A stretch of DNA of 64,000 nucleotides from Sphingomonas sp. PAMC26645 (GCF_004795835.1 NZ_CP039249.1:1422501-1486500), one strand, 5' to 3'; shown: positions 8,352 to 19,357, counted from the first letter of the stretch. The notes: generated from the letters alone by a model not told the origin. Numbers and translations are program-made.

Positions 8352-8723
8352 ATGCCGACGATCAACCAGCTGGTCCGCAAGGGCCGCGATCCGCAGAAGG
8401 CCAAGTCGAAGGTCCCTGCGATGGAAGCAAATCCGCAGAAGCGTGGCGTTTGCACGCGCGTCTACACGACGACCCCGAAGAAGCCGAACTCGGCTCTGCG
8501 CAAGGTGGCCAAGGTTCGCCTGACCAACCAGCGCGAAGTCATCAGCTACATCCCGGGCGAGGGCCACAATCTTCAGGAGCATTCGGTTGTCCTGATCCGT
8601 GGCGGTCGTGTCCGCGATCTTCCCGGTGTTCGCTATCACGTCCTGCGCGGCGTGCTCGATACACAGGGTGTGAAGGACCGGCGTCAGTCGCGTTCCAAGT
8701 ACGGCGCCAAGCGTCCGAAGTGA
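8352..8723 (+). CDS. rpsL: 30S ribosomal protein S12
   Basis: The 123-residue protein starts [20 protein letters not shown] and contains the universally conserved [19 protein letters not shown] and [20 protein letters not shown] segments. S12 sits at the decoding centre; Lys at the PKKPNSA site is the classical streptomycin position and is the sensitive-type Lys here. An in-frame ATG 12 bp upstream adds MKAS, which the family lacks, so 8352 is used. First gene of the rpsL-rpsG-fusA-tuf operon. Confidence 0.98.
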   Translation: MPTINQLVRKGRDPQKAKSKVPAMEANPQKRGVCTRVYTTTPKKPNSALRKVAKVRLTNQREVISYIPGEGHNLQEHSVVLIRGGRVRDLPGVRYHVLRGVLDTQGVKDRRQSRSKYGAKRPK

Positions 8724-8780
8724 TCATGCCGGGGGCATGATCATCCCGGAAAGATCTCTCTAGGCGATCTTATCCGGGAT
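8721..8780 (+). promoter_or_regulatory. two consecutive hairpins between rpsL and rpsG
   Basis: The first is a perfect 10-bp stem, TGATCATGCC-GGG-GGCATGATCA, beginning at the rpsL stop codon. The second (8743-8780) pairs ATCCCGGAAAGATC with GATCTTATCCGGGAT, with one bulge. In E. coli the S12-S7 spacer is the binding site where free S7 represses the operon; these structures are candidates for the same role here. That role is inferred from position only. Confidence 0.5.
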
Positions 8781-8857
8781 CCACGCCTCGGAAGTTACGA
8801 AGCTTAGTAAGCCCCGGACGTGTTCCGGAACCGGCTGAAGTCTACAAGGAAATTGAA

Positions 8858-9328
8858 ATGGCACGTCGTCGTCGTCCCGAAAAGCGGGTCATCCTGCCTG
8901 ATCCCAAGTTCGGGGATGAGGTTCTGTCGAAGTTCATGAACAGCGTCATGCTAGACGGCAAGAAGTCCGTCGCAGAGCTGATCGTGTACGGTGCATTCGA
9001 AACCGTCGAGAGCCGCGCCAAGCGCGATCCGATCGGCGTTTTCCACGATGCGCTGAACAACGTGAAGCCGGGCATCGAAGTCCGTTCGCGCCGCGTCGGT
9101 GGTGCAACGTACCAGGTGCCGGTCGAGGTTCGTCCCGAGCGTGCACAGGCGCTGGCGATTCGCTGGCTGATCGGTGCGGCGCGTTCGCGCAGCGAGAACA
9201 CGATGGCCGCACGGCTGTCGGGTGAGCTGATGGATGCCGCCAACAACCGTGGCAACGCGGTCAAGAAGCGTGAAGATACGCACCGGATGGCGGAAGCCAA
9301 CCGTGCATTCTCGCACTACCGCTGGTAA
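8858..9328 (+). CDS. rpsG: 30S ribosomal protein S7
   Basis: The 156-residue protein begins [20 protein letters not shown] and has the S7 core with [14 protein letters not shown] and [20 protein letters not shown]. It binds the 16S 3' major domain and initiates head assembly. Length is the usual 156. The 3' end and stop codon are part of a 24-bp-period tandem duplication (9319-9362). Confidence 0.98.
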   Translation: MARRRRPEKRVILPDPKFGDEVLSKFMNSVMLDGKKSVAELIVYGAFETVESRAKRDPIGVFHDALNNVKPGIEVRSRRVGGATYQVPVEVRPERAQALAIRWLIGAARSRSENTMAARLSGELMDAANNRGNAVKKREDTHRMAEANRAFSHYRW

Positions 9329-9362
9329 CAGCGGGCTTCCTGCCGCTGGTAACAGCGGGCTT
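9319..9362 (+). repeat. short tandem duplication at the rpsG stop codon
   Basis: The 20-mer CCGCTGGTAACAGCGGGCTT occurs at 9319-9338 and again at 9343-9362. The first copy contains the last codons and TAA stop of rpsG. Each copy can itself form a small CCGCTG-GTAA-CAGCGG hairpin. Confidence 0.9.
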
Positions 9363-9428
9363 TGAAGCCTAGCATTGCTATCCGTGTGACGGGCGGTCTT
9401 TCGCCTGTCACGCAAACACCTATATATT

Positions 9429-9453
9429 GGGGAGCCGGCACGTTCGGCTCCCC
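9429..9453 (+). promoter_or_regulatory. hairpin just upstream of fusA
   Basis: GGGGAGCCG and CGGCTCCCC pair around a GCACGTT loop, ending about 22 bp before the fusA ATG and just ahead of its AAGGAAG ribosome site. A preceding weaker stem (GTGACGGGCG/CGCCTGTCAC, 9386-9411) makes the spacer highly structured. Confidence 0.45.
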
Positions 9454-9475
9454 ATATCCTTAAGGAAGCACGATC

Positions 9476-11572
<2,097 letters not shown>

Positions 11573-11584
11573 GCCCGAGGCGCA

Positions 11585-11678
11585 CCGAGCCAGGTTTTTC
11601 TGGCTCGGAGACGCCGACGGGCCGGCCGGCTTCGGTCAGCGACCGAAGTTCGACGACGCGGAATTCACTTCCGCGTCG
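11585..11678 (+). promoter_or_regulatory. three hairpins in the fusA-tuf spacer
   Basis: Three stems follow one another: CCGAGCCA/TGGCTCGG (11585-11608), a perfect CTTCGGTC-AGC-GACCGAAG (11630-11648) and a perfect CGACGCGGAA-TTCAC-TTCCGCGTCG (11654-11678). They lie in the 213-bp fusA-tuf spacer and may reduce read-through, stabilise the tuf mRNA or mark processing sites. No U tract follows any of them. Confidence 0.5.
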
Positions 11679-11785
11679 GCCTCTCCCCAAGCAGGGGCTG
11701 GCGCAACGCTTTAACAGCCGCTATTGGGCCGCGTTCGCGCGGTTCCCGGGGTGGCACCGGAATACGAATCAGAAGGTAGGAAACA

Positions 11786-12979
11786 ATGGCCAAGGCAAAA
11801 TTTGAGCGGAACAAGCCGCATCTCAACATCGGCACCATCGGTCACGTCGATCATGGCAAGACGTCGCTCACCGCTGCGATCACGAAGGTTCTGGCAGAGA
11901 CGACCGGCGGTACCGCCGTCGACTTCGCCAACATCGACAAGGCTCCCGAGGAGCGCGAGCGCGGCATCACGATCTCGACCGCACACGTCGAGTACGAGAC
12001 GGCCAACCGTCACTACGCGCACGTCGATTGCCCGGGCCACGCCGATTATGTGAAGAACATGATCACCGGCGCAGCCCAGATGGACGGCGCGATCCTCGTC
12101 GTTTCGGCGACCGATGGCCCGATGCCACAGACCCGTGAGCACATCCTGCTCGCACGCCAGGTCGGCGTGCCCGCCATGGTCGTGTTCATGAACAAGGTCG
12201 ATCTGGTCGACGACGAGGAAATCCTCGAGCTGGTCGAGATGGAAATCCGCGAGCTGCTCAGCTCGTACGACTTCCCGGGCGACGACATCCCCGTCATCAA
12301 GGGTTCGGCTACCTGCGCACTGTCGGGTTCGAATCAGAAGCTCGGCGCCGACGCCGTCACCGAGCTGATGCAGGCTGTCGACGAGTACATCCCGCAGCCA
12401 GAGCGTCCGCTCGATAAGCCGTTCATGATGCCGATCGAGGACGTGTTCTCGATCTCGGGTCGTGGTACGGTCGTCACCGGCCGCGTCGAGACCGGCATCG
12501 TCAAGGTTGGCGAGGAAGTCGAGATCGTCGGCATCCACCCGACCGTCCGCAAGACCACGGTCACGGGCGTCGAGATGTTCCGCAAGCTGCTCGACCAAGG
12601 CCAGGCTGGCGATAACGTCGGCGCACTGATCCGCGGCGTTGCACGCGACGAAGTCGAGCGTGGCCAGGTGCTCTGCAAGCCAGGCACGATCAAGCCGCAC
12701 ACCGACTTCAACTCGGAAGTGTACGTGCTGTCGAAGGAAGAGGGTGGCCGTCACACGCCGTTCTTCGCCAACTACCGCCCGCAGTTCTACTTCCGTACGA
12801 CGGACGTGACCGGCACCGTCGAGCTGCCTGAGGGCACCGAGATGGTCATGCCAGGCGACAACGTGTCGCTCGGCATCAAGCTGATCGCACCGATCGCCAT
12901 GGACGTGGGCCAGCGCTTCACGATCCGCGAAGGCGGCCGTACCGTCGGTGCAGGCGTCGTCAGCCAGATCGACAAGTAA
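11786..12979 (+). CDS. tuf: translation elongation factor Tu
   Basis: The 397-residue protein begins [20 protein letters not shown] and has the GTPase motifs [21 protein letters not shown] and the switch region [16 protein letters not shown], followed by the two beta-barrel domains. It delivers aminoacyl-tRNA to the ribosome. GAAGGTAGGAAACA precedes the ATG. A strong terminator follows at 13009-13042, so the str operon ends here and rpsJ is transcribed separately. Confidence 0.98.
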   Translation: MAKAKFERNKPHLNIGTIGHVDHGKTSLTAAITKVLAETTGGTAVDFANIDKAPEERERGITISTAHVEYETANRHYAHVDCPGHADYVKNMITGAAQMDGAILVVSATDGPMPQTREHILLARQVGVPAMVVFMNKVDLVDDEEILELVEMEIRELLSSYDFPGDDIPVIKGSATCALSGSNQKLGADAVTELMQAVDEYIPQPERPLDKPFMMPIEDVFSISGRGTVVTGRVETGIVKVGEEVEIVGIHPTVRKTTVTGVEMFRKLLDQGQAGDNVGALIRGVARDEVERGQVLCKPGTIKPHTDFNSEVYVLSKEEGGRHTPFFANYRPQFYFRTTDVTGTVELPEGTEMVMPGDNVSLGIKLIAPIAMDVGQRFTIREGGRTVGAGVVSQIDK

Positions 12980-13008
12980 GCATCCTCTCCCTCAGGAGTT
13001 GATCGAAG

Positions 13009-13042
13009 AGCCCGGCTTCTCGCGAGAGAGGCCGGGCTTTTT
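13009..13042 (+). terminator. intrinsic terminator of tuf
   Basis: AGCCCGGC and GCCGGGCT pair across a 14-nt loop and are followed by TTTTT. It lies 30 bp after the tuf stop and ends the str operon. Confidence 0.88.
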
Positions 13043-13140
13043 CGTGTTTGATTAGGCGGGACGCAAAGTGGCTCGGCAGCGTGATCGACGTGGTCCGCTT
13101 CCGCCCAATGGCGGACATCCCCACTTTGGCATGAGGGCCT

Positions 13141-13527
13141 ATGGCAACTCGCAAATCTTTATCGATCGCACTGGTGCTTGTCATCGTAGCTGCGTGGATC
13201 ATCATTCTCTCGACTGATGAGTCACGATTGCCTGCAACCAGTGCAGATGGGATTTATTACAATCCCTGCTGTGGCGTTTTGGCCCTGCAAGGTGGGGAAT
13301 TGCGGGGCGGGAACGAAGCTGTCTCCTATGTTATCGAGCGGGATAAGGGCGGCGTTTACGTCCTGCCAAAAGCCCTTGTAAGCGTCGCCAGCAACCGGCT
13401 CGATATCGATCGCAGTGCATATCCGCTCAAGTTACGACTTGATCGGGAGCGCGATCCGTCCAGCATTGAGGTGATGGATCGAAGCAACGCACCATCCTAC
13501 ACTTTCGTACGCCGTAACCTCCGCTAA
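13141..13527 (+). CDS. hypothetical membrane-anchored protein between tuf and rpsJ
   Basis: The 128-residue product has one N-terminal hydrophobic segment (IALVLVIVAAWIIILS, about residues 9-24), which is either an uncleaved signal anchor or a signal peptide, followed by a small domain containing YYNPCCGVLALQGGEL. It ends in FVRRNLR. Base composition is clearly lower in GC than the flanking ribosomal genes, suggesting a later arrival. GAGGG precedes the ATG. Family not recognised. Confidence 0.65.
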   Translation: MATRKSLSIALVLVIVAAWIIILSTDESRLPATSADGIYYNPCCGVLALQGGELRGGNEAVSYVIERDKGGVYVLPKALVSVASNRLDIDRSAYPLKLRLDRERDPSSIEVMDRSNAPSYTFVRRNLR

Positions 13528-13560
13528 TTTCTCCAACCCGGCCATTCAGCTTCCAGCTCA

Positions 13561-13611
13561 ATCCTCCCCCGCTAGGGGGAGGTGGCGCCGGAGGCGTCGG
13601 AGGGGGAGGGG
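13561..13611. repeat. left half of CCTCCCCC repeat flanking the DUF559 gene
   Basis: ATCCTCCCCCGCTAGGGGGA followed by GGTGGCGCC and ending GTCGGAGGGGGAGGG. It matches the left half of the pair at 7951-8078. The DUF559 stop codon lies 5 bp beyond its end. Confidence 0.88.
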
Positions 13612-13615
13612 GCGA

Positions 13616-13990
13616 TTAGCTCTCGAAGATGGTTCGGCGTTGGAGTGCGATGGACGTGACCTGGCGAACGACGTCGTCGAGGTTTGCCAGCATTTCGCGG
13701 GCTGGGTAGCGGAGGACTTGGATGTTCTGGGCGACTAGCCAGGCGTCGCGCGTTGCGTCTCGTTCGGGGCGGTTGCCGTGGTTGTGGGCTTCGCCGTCGA
13801 CTTCGACTGCGAGTCGGGCTGGGGCGCAGTAGAAGTCCAGGACGTACGGGCCTGCTGCATGTTGTCTTCGGAACCGTAGGCCTTCTTCGTTACCTCGGAG
13901 CGCCAGCCAGAGGGCGATCTCCGGTGGGGTCATCTGTTTTCGCAAGCGCTTGGCGTTGCTGTGGTCGTGTAGGGATCCTTCGAGCCGCAT
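13616..13990 (-). CDS. DUF559-domain (Vsr-like fold) protein framed by inverted repeats
   Basis: The 124-residue protein has DUF559 features: LRKQMTPPEIALWLALR, LRFRRQHAAGPYVLDFYC, then LAVEVDGEAHN and a C-terminal VLRYPAREML. The order Asp (LDFYC) - Glu-x-Asp (VEVDG) fits the catalytic layout of the PD-(D/E)XK/Vsr-related nuclease fold. Function of the family is not established. The gene exactly fills the space between two inverted repeat halves (13561-13611 and 13995-14048). The GGAGG ribosome site, 6 bp before its ATG, is part of the right-hand repeat. It interrupts the tuf-rpsJ spacer and is antisense to the ribosomal genes. Confidence 0.88.
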   Translation of the reverse strand: MRLEGSLHDHSNAKRLRKQMTPPEIALWLALRGNEEGLRFRRQHAAGPYVLDFYCAPARLAVEVDGEAHNHGNRPERDATRDAWLVAQNIQVLRYPAREMLANLDDVVRQVTSIALQRRTIFES

Positions 13991-13994
13991 CGCT

Positions 13995-14048
13995 TTCCTC
14001 CCCCTCCGTCACGCTTCGCGTGCCACCTCCCCCTGGCGGGGGAGGATT
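13995..14048. repeat. right half of CCTCCCCC repeat flanking the DUF559 gene
   Basis: TTCCTCCCCCTCCGTCACGC to CTGGCGGGGGAGGATT, inverted relative to 13561-13611. Read on the minus strand it provides GGGGGAGGAAAGCG directly ahead of the DUF559 ATG. Confidence 0.88.
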
Positions 14049-14201
14049 GATGAGTAGCATCGCGGGCGGACGAACTGAGCCCGAAAACCCGCTCCCCCCG
14101 GTTGCATTTCGCCCGACTATCCCGTAATGGCCCGCCTTCGGTTTAAACATCAACCAGCAAGAGCCCGGAAACGGGCCCGCTCTTTCGCATCGGTAGGGAC
14201 T

Positions 14202-14510
14202 ATGGACAGCAATATCCGCATTCGTCTGAAGGCGTTCGATCACCGTGTGCTCGATCAGGCCACTGGCGACATCGCCGACACCGCACGCCGCACCGGCGCG
14301 CTCATCCGCGGTCCGATTCCCCTTCCGACGCGCATCGAAAAGTTCACCGTGAACCGCGGCCCGCACATCGACAAGAAGTCGCGCGAGCAGTTCGAGGTGC
14401 GCACGTACAAGCGTATGCTGGATATCGTCCAGCCGACGCCGCAGACGGTCGATGCGCTCATGAAGCTCGACCTCGCAGCAGGGGTGGACGTCGAGATCAA
14501 GCTGGCCTAA
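14202..14510 (+). CDS. rpsJ: 30S ribosomal protein S10 / NusE
   Basis: The 102-residue protein starts [20 protein letters not shown] and includes [20 protein letters not shown] and the loop motif [20 protein letters not shown]10 serves in the 30S head and, with NusB, in antitermination. The ATG at 14202 gives the standard length; an upstream in-frame ATG at 14127 would add 25 non-family residues. It opens the S10 operon. Confidence 0.97.
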   Translation: MDSNIRIRLKAFDHRVLDQATGDIADTARRTGALIRGPIPLPTRIEKFTVNRGPHIDKKSREQFEVRTYKRMLDIVQPTPQTVDALMKLDLAAGVDVEIKLA

Positions 14511-14798
14511 GGGCTGGCGCGGCGCGGTTGACCAGCAATGGTCCCGCGCCGCTCTACATTGGGATACCGCCGTCGGTGAAAACCGACGGGGCAGCGTCCC
14601 CCGTCACGCTTCCGCACTCGCGGGAGCACCAGCCCGGGACGGGGGCACGTTTCGTATTTACCGGGTTGAACCGACTCCATTCAGGGCTTTTGCCGGGGAT
14701 GGGGTCAGGTGGACGCATCATGGAGCTCGCTCCGGACATGGTCCGCAAGCCCCCGAGGAATAGTCCGACGGGGCCTCTGTCTAGGAAGGGACAAGATC
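14511..14798 (+). promoter_or_regulatory. structured spacer between rpsJ and rplC
   Basis: This 288-bp gap has no gene but has strong symmetry. A perfect 8-bp stem CCGTCGGT-GAAA-ACCGACGG with a GNRA loop is at 14570-14589, and GCGGCGCGG (about 14518-14526) can pair with CCGCGCCGC (about 14543-14552). The AAGGAAGGG-like ribosome site of rplC follows. Most bacteria have only a few bases here. The region could hold an S10-operon control element or an internal promoter; that is inference. Confidence 0.45.
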
Positions 14799-15545
14799 AT
14801 GCGTACTGGCGTGATCGCGAAGAAGATGGGGATGACCCGCCTGTTCCAGGAAGATGGTCGGCACGTGCCGGTCACTGTTCTGGCGCTCGAAGGCAATCAG
14901 GTCGTTTCCGTTCGCGAAATGGATCGTGACGGCTACACTGCCGTCCAGCTTGGTGCAGGTGTCGCCAAGTCGAAGAATGTCGCAAAGCCGCAGCGCGGCC
15001 ATTTCGGCAAGGCCGAAGTGGAGCCCAAGGCTGTCGTCCATGAGTTCCGTGTGAACGCAGACGGCTTGCTCGACGTCGGCGCCGAGATCTCGGCCGACCA
15101 TTACGTCGCAGGCCAGATCGTCGATATCCAGGGCAAGACCCAGGGTAAGGGCTTCCAGGGCGGCATGAAGCGTTGGGGCTTCGGCGGTCTGCGGGCAACC
15201 CACGGCGTGTCGGTCTCGCACCGTTCGCTCGGTTCGACCGGTCAGCGCCAGGATCCGGGCAAGGTCTTCAAGAACAAGAAGATGGCCGGCCACATGGGCG
15301 ACAAGTATCGCACCCAGCAGAACCTCGAGATCGTATCGACGGACGTCGAGCGTGGTCTCCTGTTCGTCAAGGGTTCGGTTCCTGGCTCCAAGGGCGGCTG
15401 GCTCTTCGTCAAGGACTCGGTGAAGGTCGCGCGCCACGCCGACGCACCGTTCCCCGCCGGTCTCAAGACCGCAAACAGCAACACCGCAGCAGACACGCCG
15501 GCCGAAACGACCGACGCACTTGCAGCCGACGGCCAGGAGGGCTGA
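14799..15545 (+). CDS. rplC: 50S ribosomal protein L3
   Basis: The 248-residue protein begins [20 protein letters not shown] and has the L3 core [20 protein letters not shown] and [20 protein letters not shown]. It is longer than E. coli L3 (209) because of an Ala/Thr/Asp-rich C-terminal tail (about 25 residues). AGGAAGGG lies 9 bp before the ATG at 14799. It overlaps or abuts rplD within 3 bp. Confidence 0.97.
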   Translation: MRTGVIAKKMGMTRLFQEDGRHVPVTVLALEGNQVVSVREMDRDGYTAVQLGAGVAKSKNVAKPQRGHFGKAEVEPKAVVHEFRVNADGLLDVGAEISADHYVAGQIVDIQGKTQGKGFQGGMKRWGFGGLRATHGVSVSHRSLGSTGQRQDPGKVFKNKKMAGHMGDKYRTQQNLEIVSTDVERGLLFVKGSVPGSKGGWLFVKDSVKVARHADAPFPAGLKTANSNTAADTPAETTDALAADGQEG

Positions 15546-15547
15546 GC

Positions 15548-16174
15548 GTGAAGATCAAGGTTTCATCTTTCGCCGGCACTGACGCAGCGGACATCGAGCT
15601 CAACGACGAGGTCTTCGGTCTCGATCCGCGCGCCGACATCCTGCACCGTGTCGTCACCTGGCAGCTCGAGAAGCGTCGCGAGACGGCTCGTGGCACCCGT
15701 GAGCGCGCAGACGTCGCACGCACCGGCAAGAAGTTCGGTCGCCAGAAGGGCGGCGGTACGGCTCGTCATGGCGATCGTCGCGCACCTGTGTTCATCGGTG
15801 GTGGTAAGGCACACGGCGCACGCGTCCGTGACTTCAACCCGTCGCTGAACAAGAAGGTTCGCTCGCTCGGCCTGCGCATGGCTCTCAGCAGCCACGCGAA
15901 GGCGGGTTCGCTGGTCATCATGGACAGCCTGGCTGTCGAGGGTGGCAAGACCAAGACGCTGCAGGGCGATCTCGCAAAGCTCGGCTTCGGCAAGCGTGCG
16001 CTCGTCATCGACGGCGACATGGTCGACACCAGCTTCGCATTCGCTGCGGGCAACCTGTACGAAGTGAACGTCATGCCGGCCGCCGGCGCGAACGTTTACG
16101 ACATCCTGAAGCATGACACGCTGGTGCTGACGCGCGCCGCTGTCGAAAAGCTGGAGGCGCGCTTCCATGGCTAA
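15548..16174 (+). CDS. rplD: 50S ribosomal protein L4
   Basis: The 208-residue protein starts at a GTG ([20 protein letters not shown]) two bases after the rplC stop and contains the L4 extended loop [21 protein letters not shown]4 lines the exit tunnel and in E. coli autoregulates the S10 operon. It overlaps the start of rplW by 8 bp. Confidence 0.97.
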   Translation: MKIKVSSFAGTDAADIELNDEVFGLDPRADILHRVVTWQLEKRRETARGTRERADVARTGKKFGRQKGGGTARHGDRRAPVFIGGGKAHGARVRDFNPSLNKKVRSLGLRMALSSHAKAGSLVIMDSLAVEGGKTKTLQGDLAKLGFGKRALVIDGDMVDTSFAFAAGNLYEVNVMPAAGANVYDILKHDTLVLTRAAVEKLEARFHG

Positions 16175-16481
16175 GAAGCAGAAGGCGGGCATCGATAATC
16201 GTCATTACGACGTTATCCTGGCCCCGCACATCACCGAGAAGACGACGACCCTGTCGGAGTTCAACGCGGTTGTGTTCAAGGTATCGAACGATGCCACGAA
16301 GCCCGAGATCAAGGCGGCCGTCGAGGCGCTGTTCGACGTGAACGTCGTCGGCGTGAACACGCTCGTCCAGAAGGGCAAGACCAAGAAGTGGAAGGGCACG
16401 AACTACTCGCGCTCCGACATGAAAAAGGCAATCGTGACGTTGAAGGACGGTCAGTCCATCGACGTGACGACGGGGATCTGA
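16167..16481 (+). CDS. rplW: 50S ribosomal protein L23
   Basis: The 104-residue protein has the L23 signature [20 protein letters not shown] and the basic loop KGKTKKWKG. It sits at the tunnel exit and docks trigger factor and SRP. Overlaps rplD by 8 bp and precedes rplB by 4 bp. Confidence 0.97.
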   Translation: MAKKQKAGIDNRHYDVILAPHITEKTTTLSEFNAVVFKVSNDATKPEIKAAVEALFDVNVVGVNTLVQKGKTKKWKGTNYSRSDMKKAIVTLKDGQSIDVTTGI

Positions 16482-16485
16482 GGCC

Positions 16486-17325
16486 ATGGCACTCAAGCAT
16501 TATAATCCGACATCGCCGGCACGCCGTGGTCTCATCCTGGTCGACAAGTCGTCGCTCTGGAAGGGTCGCCCCGTCAAGGCGCTGACCGAAGGTAAGCACA
16601 AGACCGGCGGTCGTAACAACAAGGGCCATGTGACCTCGCGCGGCATCGCCGGCGGTCACAAGCAGAAGTACCGCTACATCGACTTCAAGCGTCGCAAGTG
16701 GGACGTCGAAGGCACTGTCGAGCGGATCGAGTATGATCCCAACCGCACCGCGTTCATCGCCCTGGTCAAGTACCCGGACGAGGAACTCGCCTACATCCTG
16801 GCGCCGCAGCGTCTGGCCGTCGGCGACAAGGTCCTCGCGGCCAAGAAGACCGACGTGAAGCCAGGCAATGCCATGGAACTCGGTCAGATGCCGGTCGGCA
16901 CCATCGTCCACAACGTGGAGATGAAGCCGATGAAGGGTGGCCAGATCGCCCGTTCGGCCGGCACGTACGTGCAGGTCGTCGGTCGCGACAAGGGCATGGT
17001 GATGGTCCGCCTGAACTCGGGCGAGCAGCGCTACATCCGTAGCGATTGCATGGCGACGGTTGGCGCGGTTTCGAACCCCGACAACCAGAACCAGAACCTG
17101 GGCAAGGCAGGCCGTTCGCGCTGGATGGGTATCCGTCCTCTGACGCGCGGCGTCGCCAAGAACCCGGTCGACCATCCGCACGGCGGTGGTGAAGGCCGGA
17201 CCTCGGGTGGCCGTCATCCGGTTACGCCTTGGGGCAAGCCGACGAAGGGTGCGCGCACGCGTCATAACAAGTCGACCGACAAGATGATCATCCGGTCGCG
17301 TCATTCGACGAAGAGGAAGGGCTAA
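16486..17325 (+). CDS. rplB: 50S ribosomal protein L2
   Basis: The 279-residue protein begins [20 protein letters not shown] and shows the L2 core [13 protein letters not shown] segment [20 protein letters not shown] and the highly conserved [20 protein letters not shown] near the peptidyl-transferase centre. Standard length; next gene rpsS begins 1 bp later. Confidence 0.98.
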   Translation: MALKHYNPTSPARRGLILVDKSSLWKGRPVKALTEGKHKTGGRNNKGHVTSRGIAGGHKQKYRYIDFKRRKWDVEGTVERIEYDPNRTAFIALVKYPDEELAYILAPQRLAVGDKVLAAKKTDVKPGNAMELGQMPVGTIVHNVEMKPMKGGQIARSAGTYVQVVGRDKGMVMVRLNSGEQRYIRSDCMATVGAVSNPDNQNQNLGKAGRSRWMGIRPLTRGVAKNPVDHPHGGGEGRTSGGRHPVTPWGKPTKGARTRHNKSTDKMIIRSRHSTKRKG

Positions 17326-17326
17326 C

Positions 17327-17602
17327 ATGGCTCGTTCAGTCTGGAAGGGCCCCTTCGTGGACCTTCATCTGCTCAAGAAGGCAGAAACCGCCCAGGACAC
17401 CAACGCGCGTTCGCCGATCAAGACCTGGTCGCGTCGCTCGACGATCCTGCCGTCGTTCGTGGGTCTCACGTTCAACGTCTATAACGGCCGCAAGTTCGTG
17501 CCCGTCTCGGTCAACGAAGACATGGTCGGCATGAAGCTCGGTGAGTTCGCGCCCACGCGCTACTTCCCCGGCCACTCCGCCGACAAGAAGGGCAAGCGCT
17601 GA
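17327..17602 (+). CDS. rpsS: 30S ribosomal protein S19
   Basis: The 91-residue protein starts [20 protein letters not shown] and contains [20 protein letters not shown] and the C-terminal [10 protein letters not shown]. It lies in the 30S head. The stop overlaps the rplV start by 1 bp. Confidence 0.97.
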   Translation: MARSVWKGPFVDLHLLKKAETAQDTNARSPIKTWSRRSTILPSFVGLTFNVYNGRKFVPVSVNEDMVGMKLGEFAPTRYFPGHSADKKGKR

Positions 17603-17979
17603 TGTCTAAGCAAGTCAGCCCGCGCAAGGTCGCGGACAACGAGGCGCTTTCGGTCGGTACGCAGATTCGTGGTTCCGCGCAGAAGCTCGGCCTCGTGGCT
17701 GCGCTGATCCGTGGCAAGAAGGTCGGCGATGCGATGAACATCCTCGCCTTCTCGACCAGGGGCATGGCGATCGAAGCGCGCAAGGTGCTGGCCTCGGCCA
17801 TCGCCAACGCCGAGAACAACCATAACCTCGACGTCGACGCTCTCGTCGTCGCCGAAGCTTCGGTCGGCAAGTCGATCACGATGAAGCGCTTCGCTACCCG
17901 CGGCCGCGGCAAGTCGACCCGCATTCTCAAGCCATTCAGCCGTCTGCGCATCGTCGTGCGCGAGCAGGAAGAAGCATAA
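17602..17979 (+). CDS. rplV: 50S ribosomal protein L22
   Basis: The 125-residue protein contains [20 protein letters not shown] and the tunnel beta-hairpin region ending [21 protein letters not shown]22 lines the exit tunnel. It overlaps both neighbours by 1 bp. Confidence 0.97.
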   Translation: MSKQVSPRKVADNEALSVGTQIRGSAQKLGLVAALIRGKKVGDAMNILAFSTRGMAIEARKVLASAIANAENNHNLDVDALVVAEASVGKSITMKRFATRGRGKSTRILKPFSRLRIVVREQEEA

Positions 17980-18686
17980 TGGGTCAGAAGAGCAACCCCA
18001 TCGGTCTGCGTCTGCAGATCAACCGTACCTGGGATAGCCGCTGGTACGCCGAAGGCGCCGACTATGGTCGGCTCCTGCTCGAGGATCTCAAGATCCGCGC
18101 ATTCATCATGAAGACGCTGCCGCAGGCCGCGATCTCCAAGGTGGTCATCGAGCGTCCGGCCAAGCTGGCCCGCATCTCCATCTTCGCTGCACGCCCCGGC
18201 GTGATCATCGGCAAGAAGGGTGCGGACATCGAGAAGCTGCGTTCGACGATCGGCAAGATGACGTCGTCGACCGTGTCGCTGAACATCGTCGAGATCCGCA
18301 AGCCGGAAGTCGATGCGCGTCTCGTCGCGCAGGGCATCGCCGATCAGCTCGAGCGTCGTATCGCCTTCCGTCGCGCCATGAAGCGTGCGGTCCAGTCGGC
18401 GATGCGTCTCGGTGCCGAGGGCATCCGGGTGAACTGCGGTGGCCGTCTCGGCGGTGCCGAGATCGCACGGTCGGAGAGCTATCGTGAGGGTCGGGTTCCG
18501 TTGCACACGCTGCGCGCGAACATCGATTATGCCGAGGCTACGGCGCACACGTCCTACGGCGTGTGCGGCGTGAAGGTCTGGGTCTTCAAGGGCGAGATTC
18601 TCGGCAACGATCCGACGTCGTACGACCGCATCATGATGGAGGCTCAGACCTCCGGCGTGCGGCCGCAGCGCGACGATCGTCGCTAA
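17979..18686 (+). CDS. rpsC: 30S ribosomal protein S3
   Basis: The 235-residue protein begins [20 protein letters not shown] and carries the KH domain ([16 protein letters not shown]) and the C-terminal S3 domain ([20 protein letters not shown]). S3 forms part of the mRNA entry channel. Confidence 0.97.
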   Translation: MGQKSNPIGLRLQINRTWDSRWYAEGADYGRLLLEDLKIRAFIMKTLPQAAISKVVIERPAKLARISIFAARPGVIIGKKGADIEKLRSTIGKMTSSTVSLNIVEIRKPEVDARLVAQGIADQLERRIAFRRAMKRAVQSAMRLGAEGIRVNCGGRLGGAEIARSESYREGRVPLHTLRANIDYAEATAHTSYGVCGVKVWVFKGEILGNDPTSYDRIMMEAQTSGVRPQRDDRR

Positions 18687-18701
18687 GGGGCAGGAACAGA
18701 C

Positions 18702-19136
18702 ATGCTGCAACCAAAAAAGACCAAGTTCCGGAAGGCCTTCAAGGGCAAGATTTCGGGCGACGCCAAGAGTGGCTTCTCGCTCAATTTCGGCTCCTACGGC
18801 CTGAAGGCTATGGAACCCGACCGGATCACCGCACGCCAGATCGAGGCGGCCCGCCGCGCGATCACGCGTCACATGAAGCGCCAGGGGCGTTTGTGGATCC
18901 GCATTTTCCCAGACCTTCCGGTCTCGGGGAAGCCAGCCGAAGTCCGCATGGGTAAGGGCAAGGGCGCGCCGGAATACTGGGCCGCTCGCGTCAAGCCGGG
19001 TCGGATCCTGTTCGAGCTCGACGGCGTCGACGGCAAGATCGCCGCCGAGGCGTTCGAGCGGGCGGCCATGAAGCTGCCGATCAAGGTAAAGGTCGTTGCC
19101 CGCCTGGGCGACACCTCGCATCTGGGAGGCGAGTAA
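18702..19136 (+). CDS. rplP: 50S ribosomal protein L16
   Basis: The 144-residue protein begins [20 protein letters not shown] and contains [20 protein letters not shown] and [21 protein letters not shown]16 positions tRNA at the A site. AGGGGCAGGAACAG precedes the ATG. Confidence 0.97.
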   Translation: MLQPKKTKFRKAFKGKISGDAKSGFSLNFGSYGLKAMEPDRITARQIEAARRAITRHMKRQGRLWIRIFPDLPVSGKPAEVRMGKGKGAPEYWAARVKPGRILFELDGVDGKIAAEAFERAAMKLPIKVKVVARLGDTSHLGGE

Positions 19137-19140
19137 GATC

Positions 19141-19347
19141 ATGGCTCGTATCGACGACATGAAGACCAAGAGCGACGACCAGTTGTCGGAGTCGCTCGGC
19201 GAACTGAAGCGCGAGCAGTTCAACCTGCGCTTCCAGGCCGCCACGAACCAGCTCGAAAAGCCGAGCCGCGTTCGTGAGGTCCGCCGCGACATCGCTCGCA
19301 TCAAGACCCTGCAGGCTCAGCGCACCAGCGCTGAAGCCGCGAAGTAA
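19141..19347 (+). CDS. rpmC: 50S ribosomal protein L29
   Basis: The 68-residue protein [20 protein letters not shown] has the L29 two-helix hairpin with [20 protein letters not shown] and [13 protein letters not shown]. The ATG at 19141 follows the rplP stop by 4 bp and gives the family length. Confidence 0.96.
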   Translation: MARIDDMKTKSDDQLSESLGELKREQFNLRFQAATNQLEKPSRVREVRRDIARIKTLQAQRTSAEAAK

Positions 19348-19357
19348 GGAACGTATC

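Noticed and set aside
14709..14798. N-terminal extension of rplC to an upstream ATG
   Set aside because: It would add 30 residues with no L3 conservation; the AAGGAAGGG-like site fits the ATG at 14799.
17511..19304. 597-residue minus-strand frame opposite rplV-rpsC-rplP
   Set aside because: Antisense to four confident ribosomal genes in high-GC DNA; no conserved motif.
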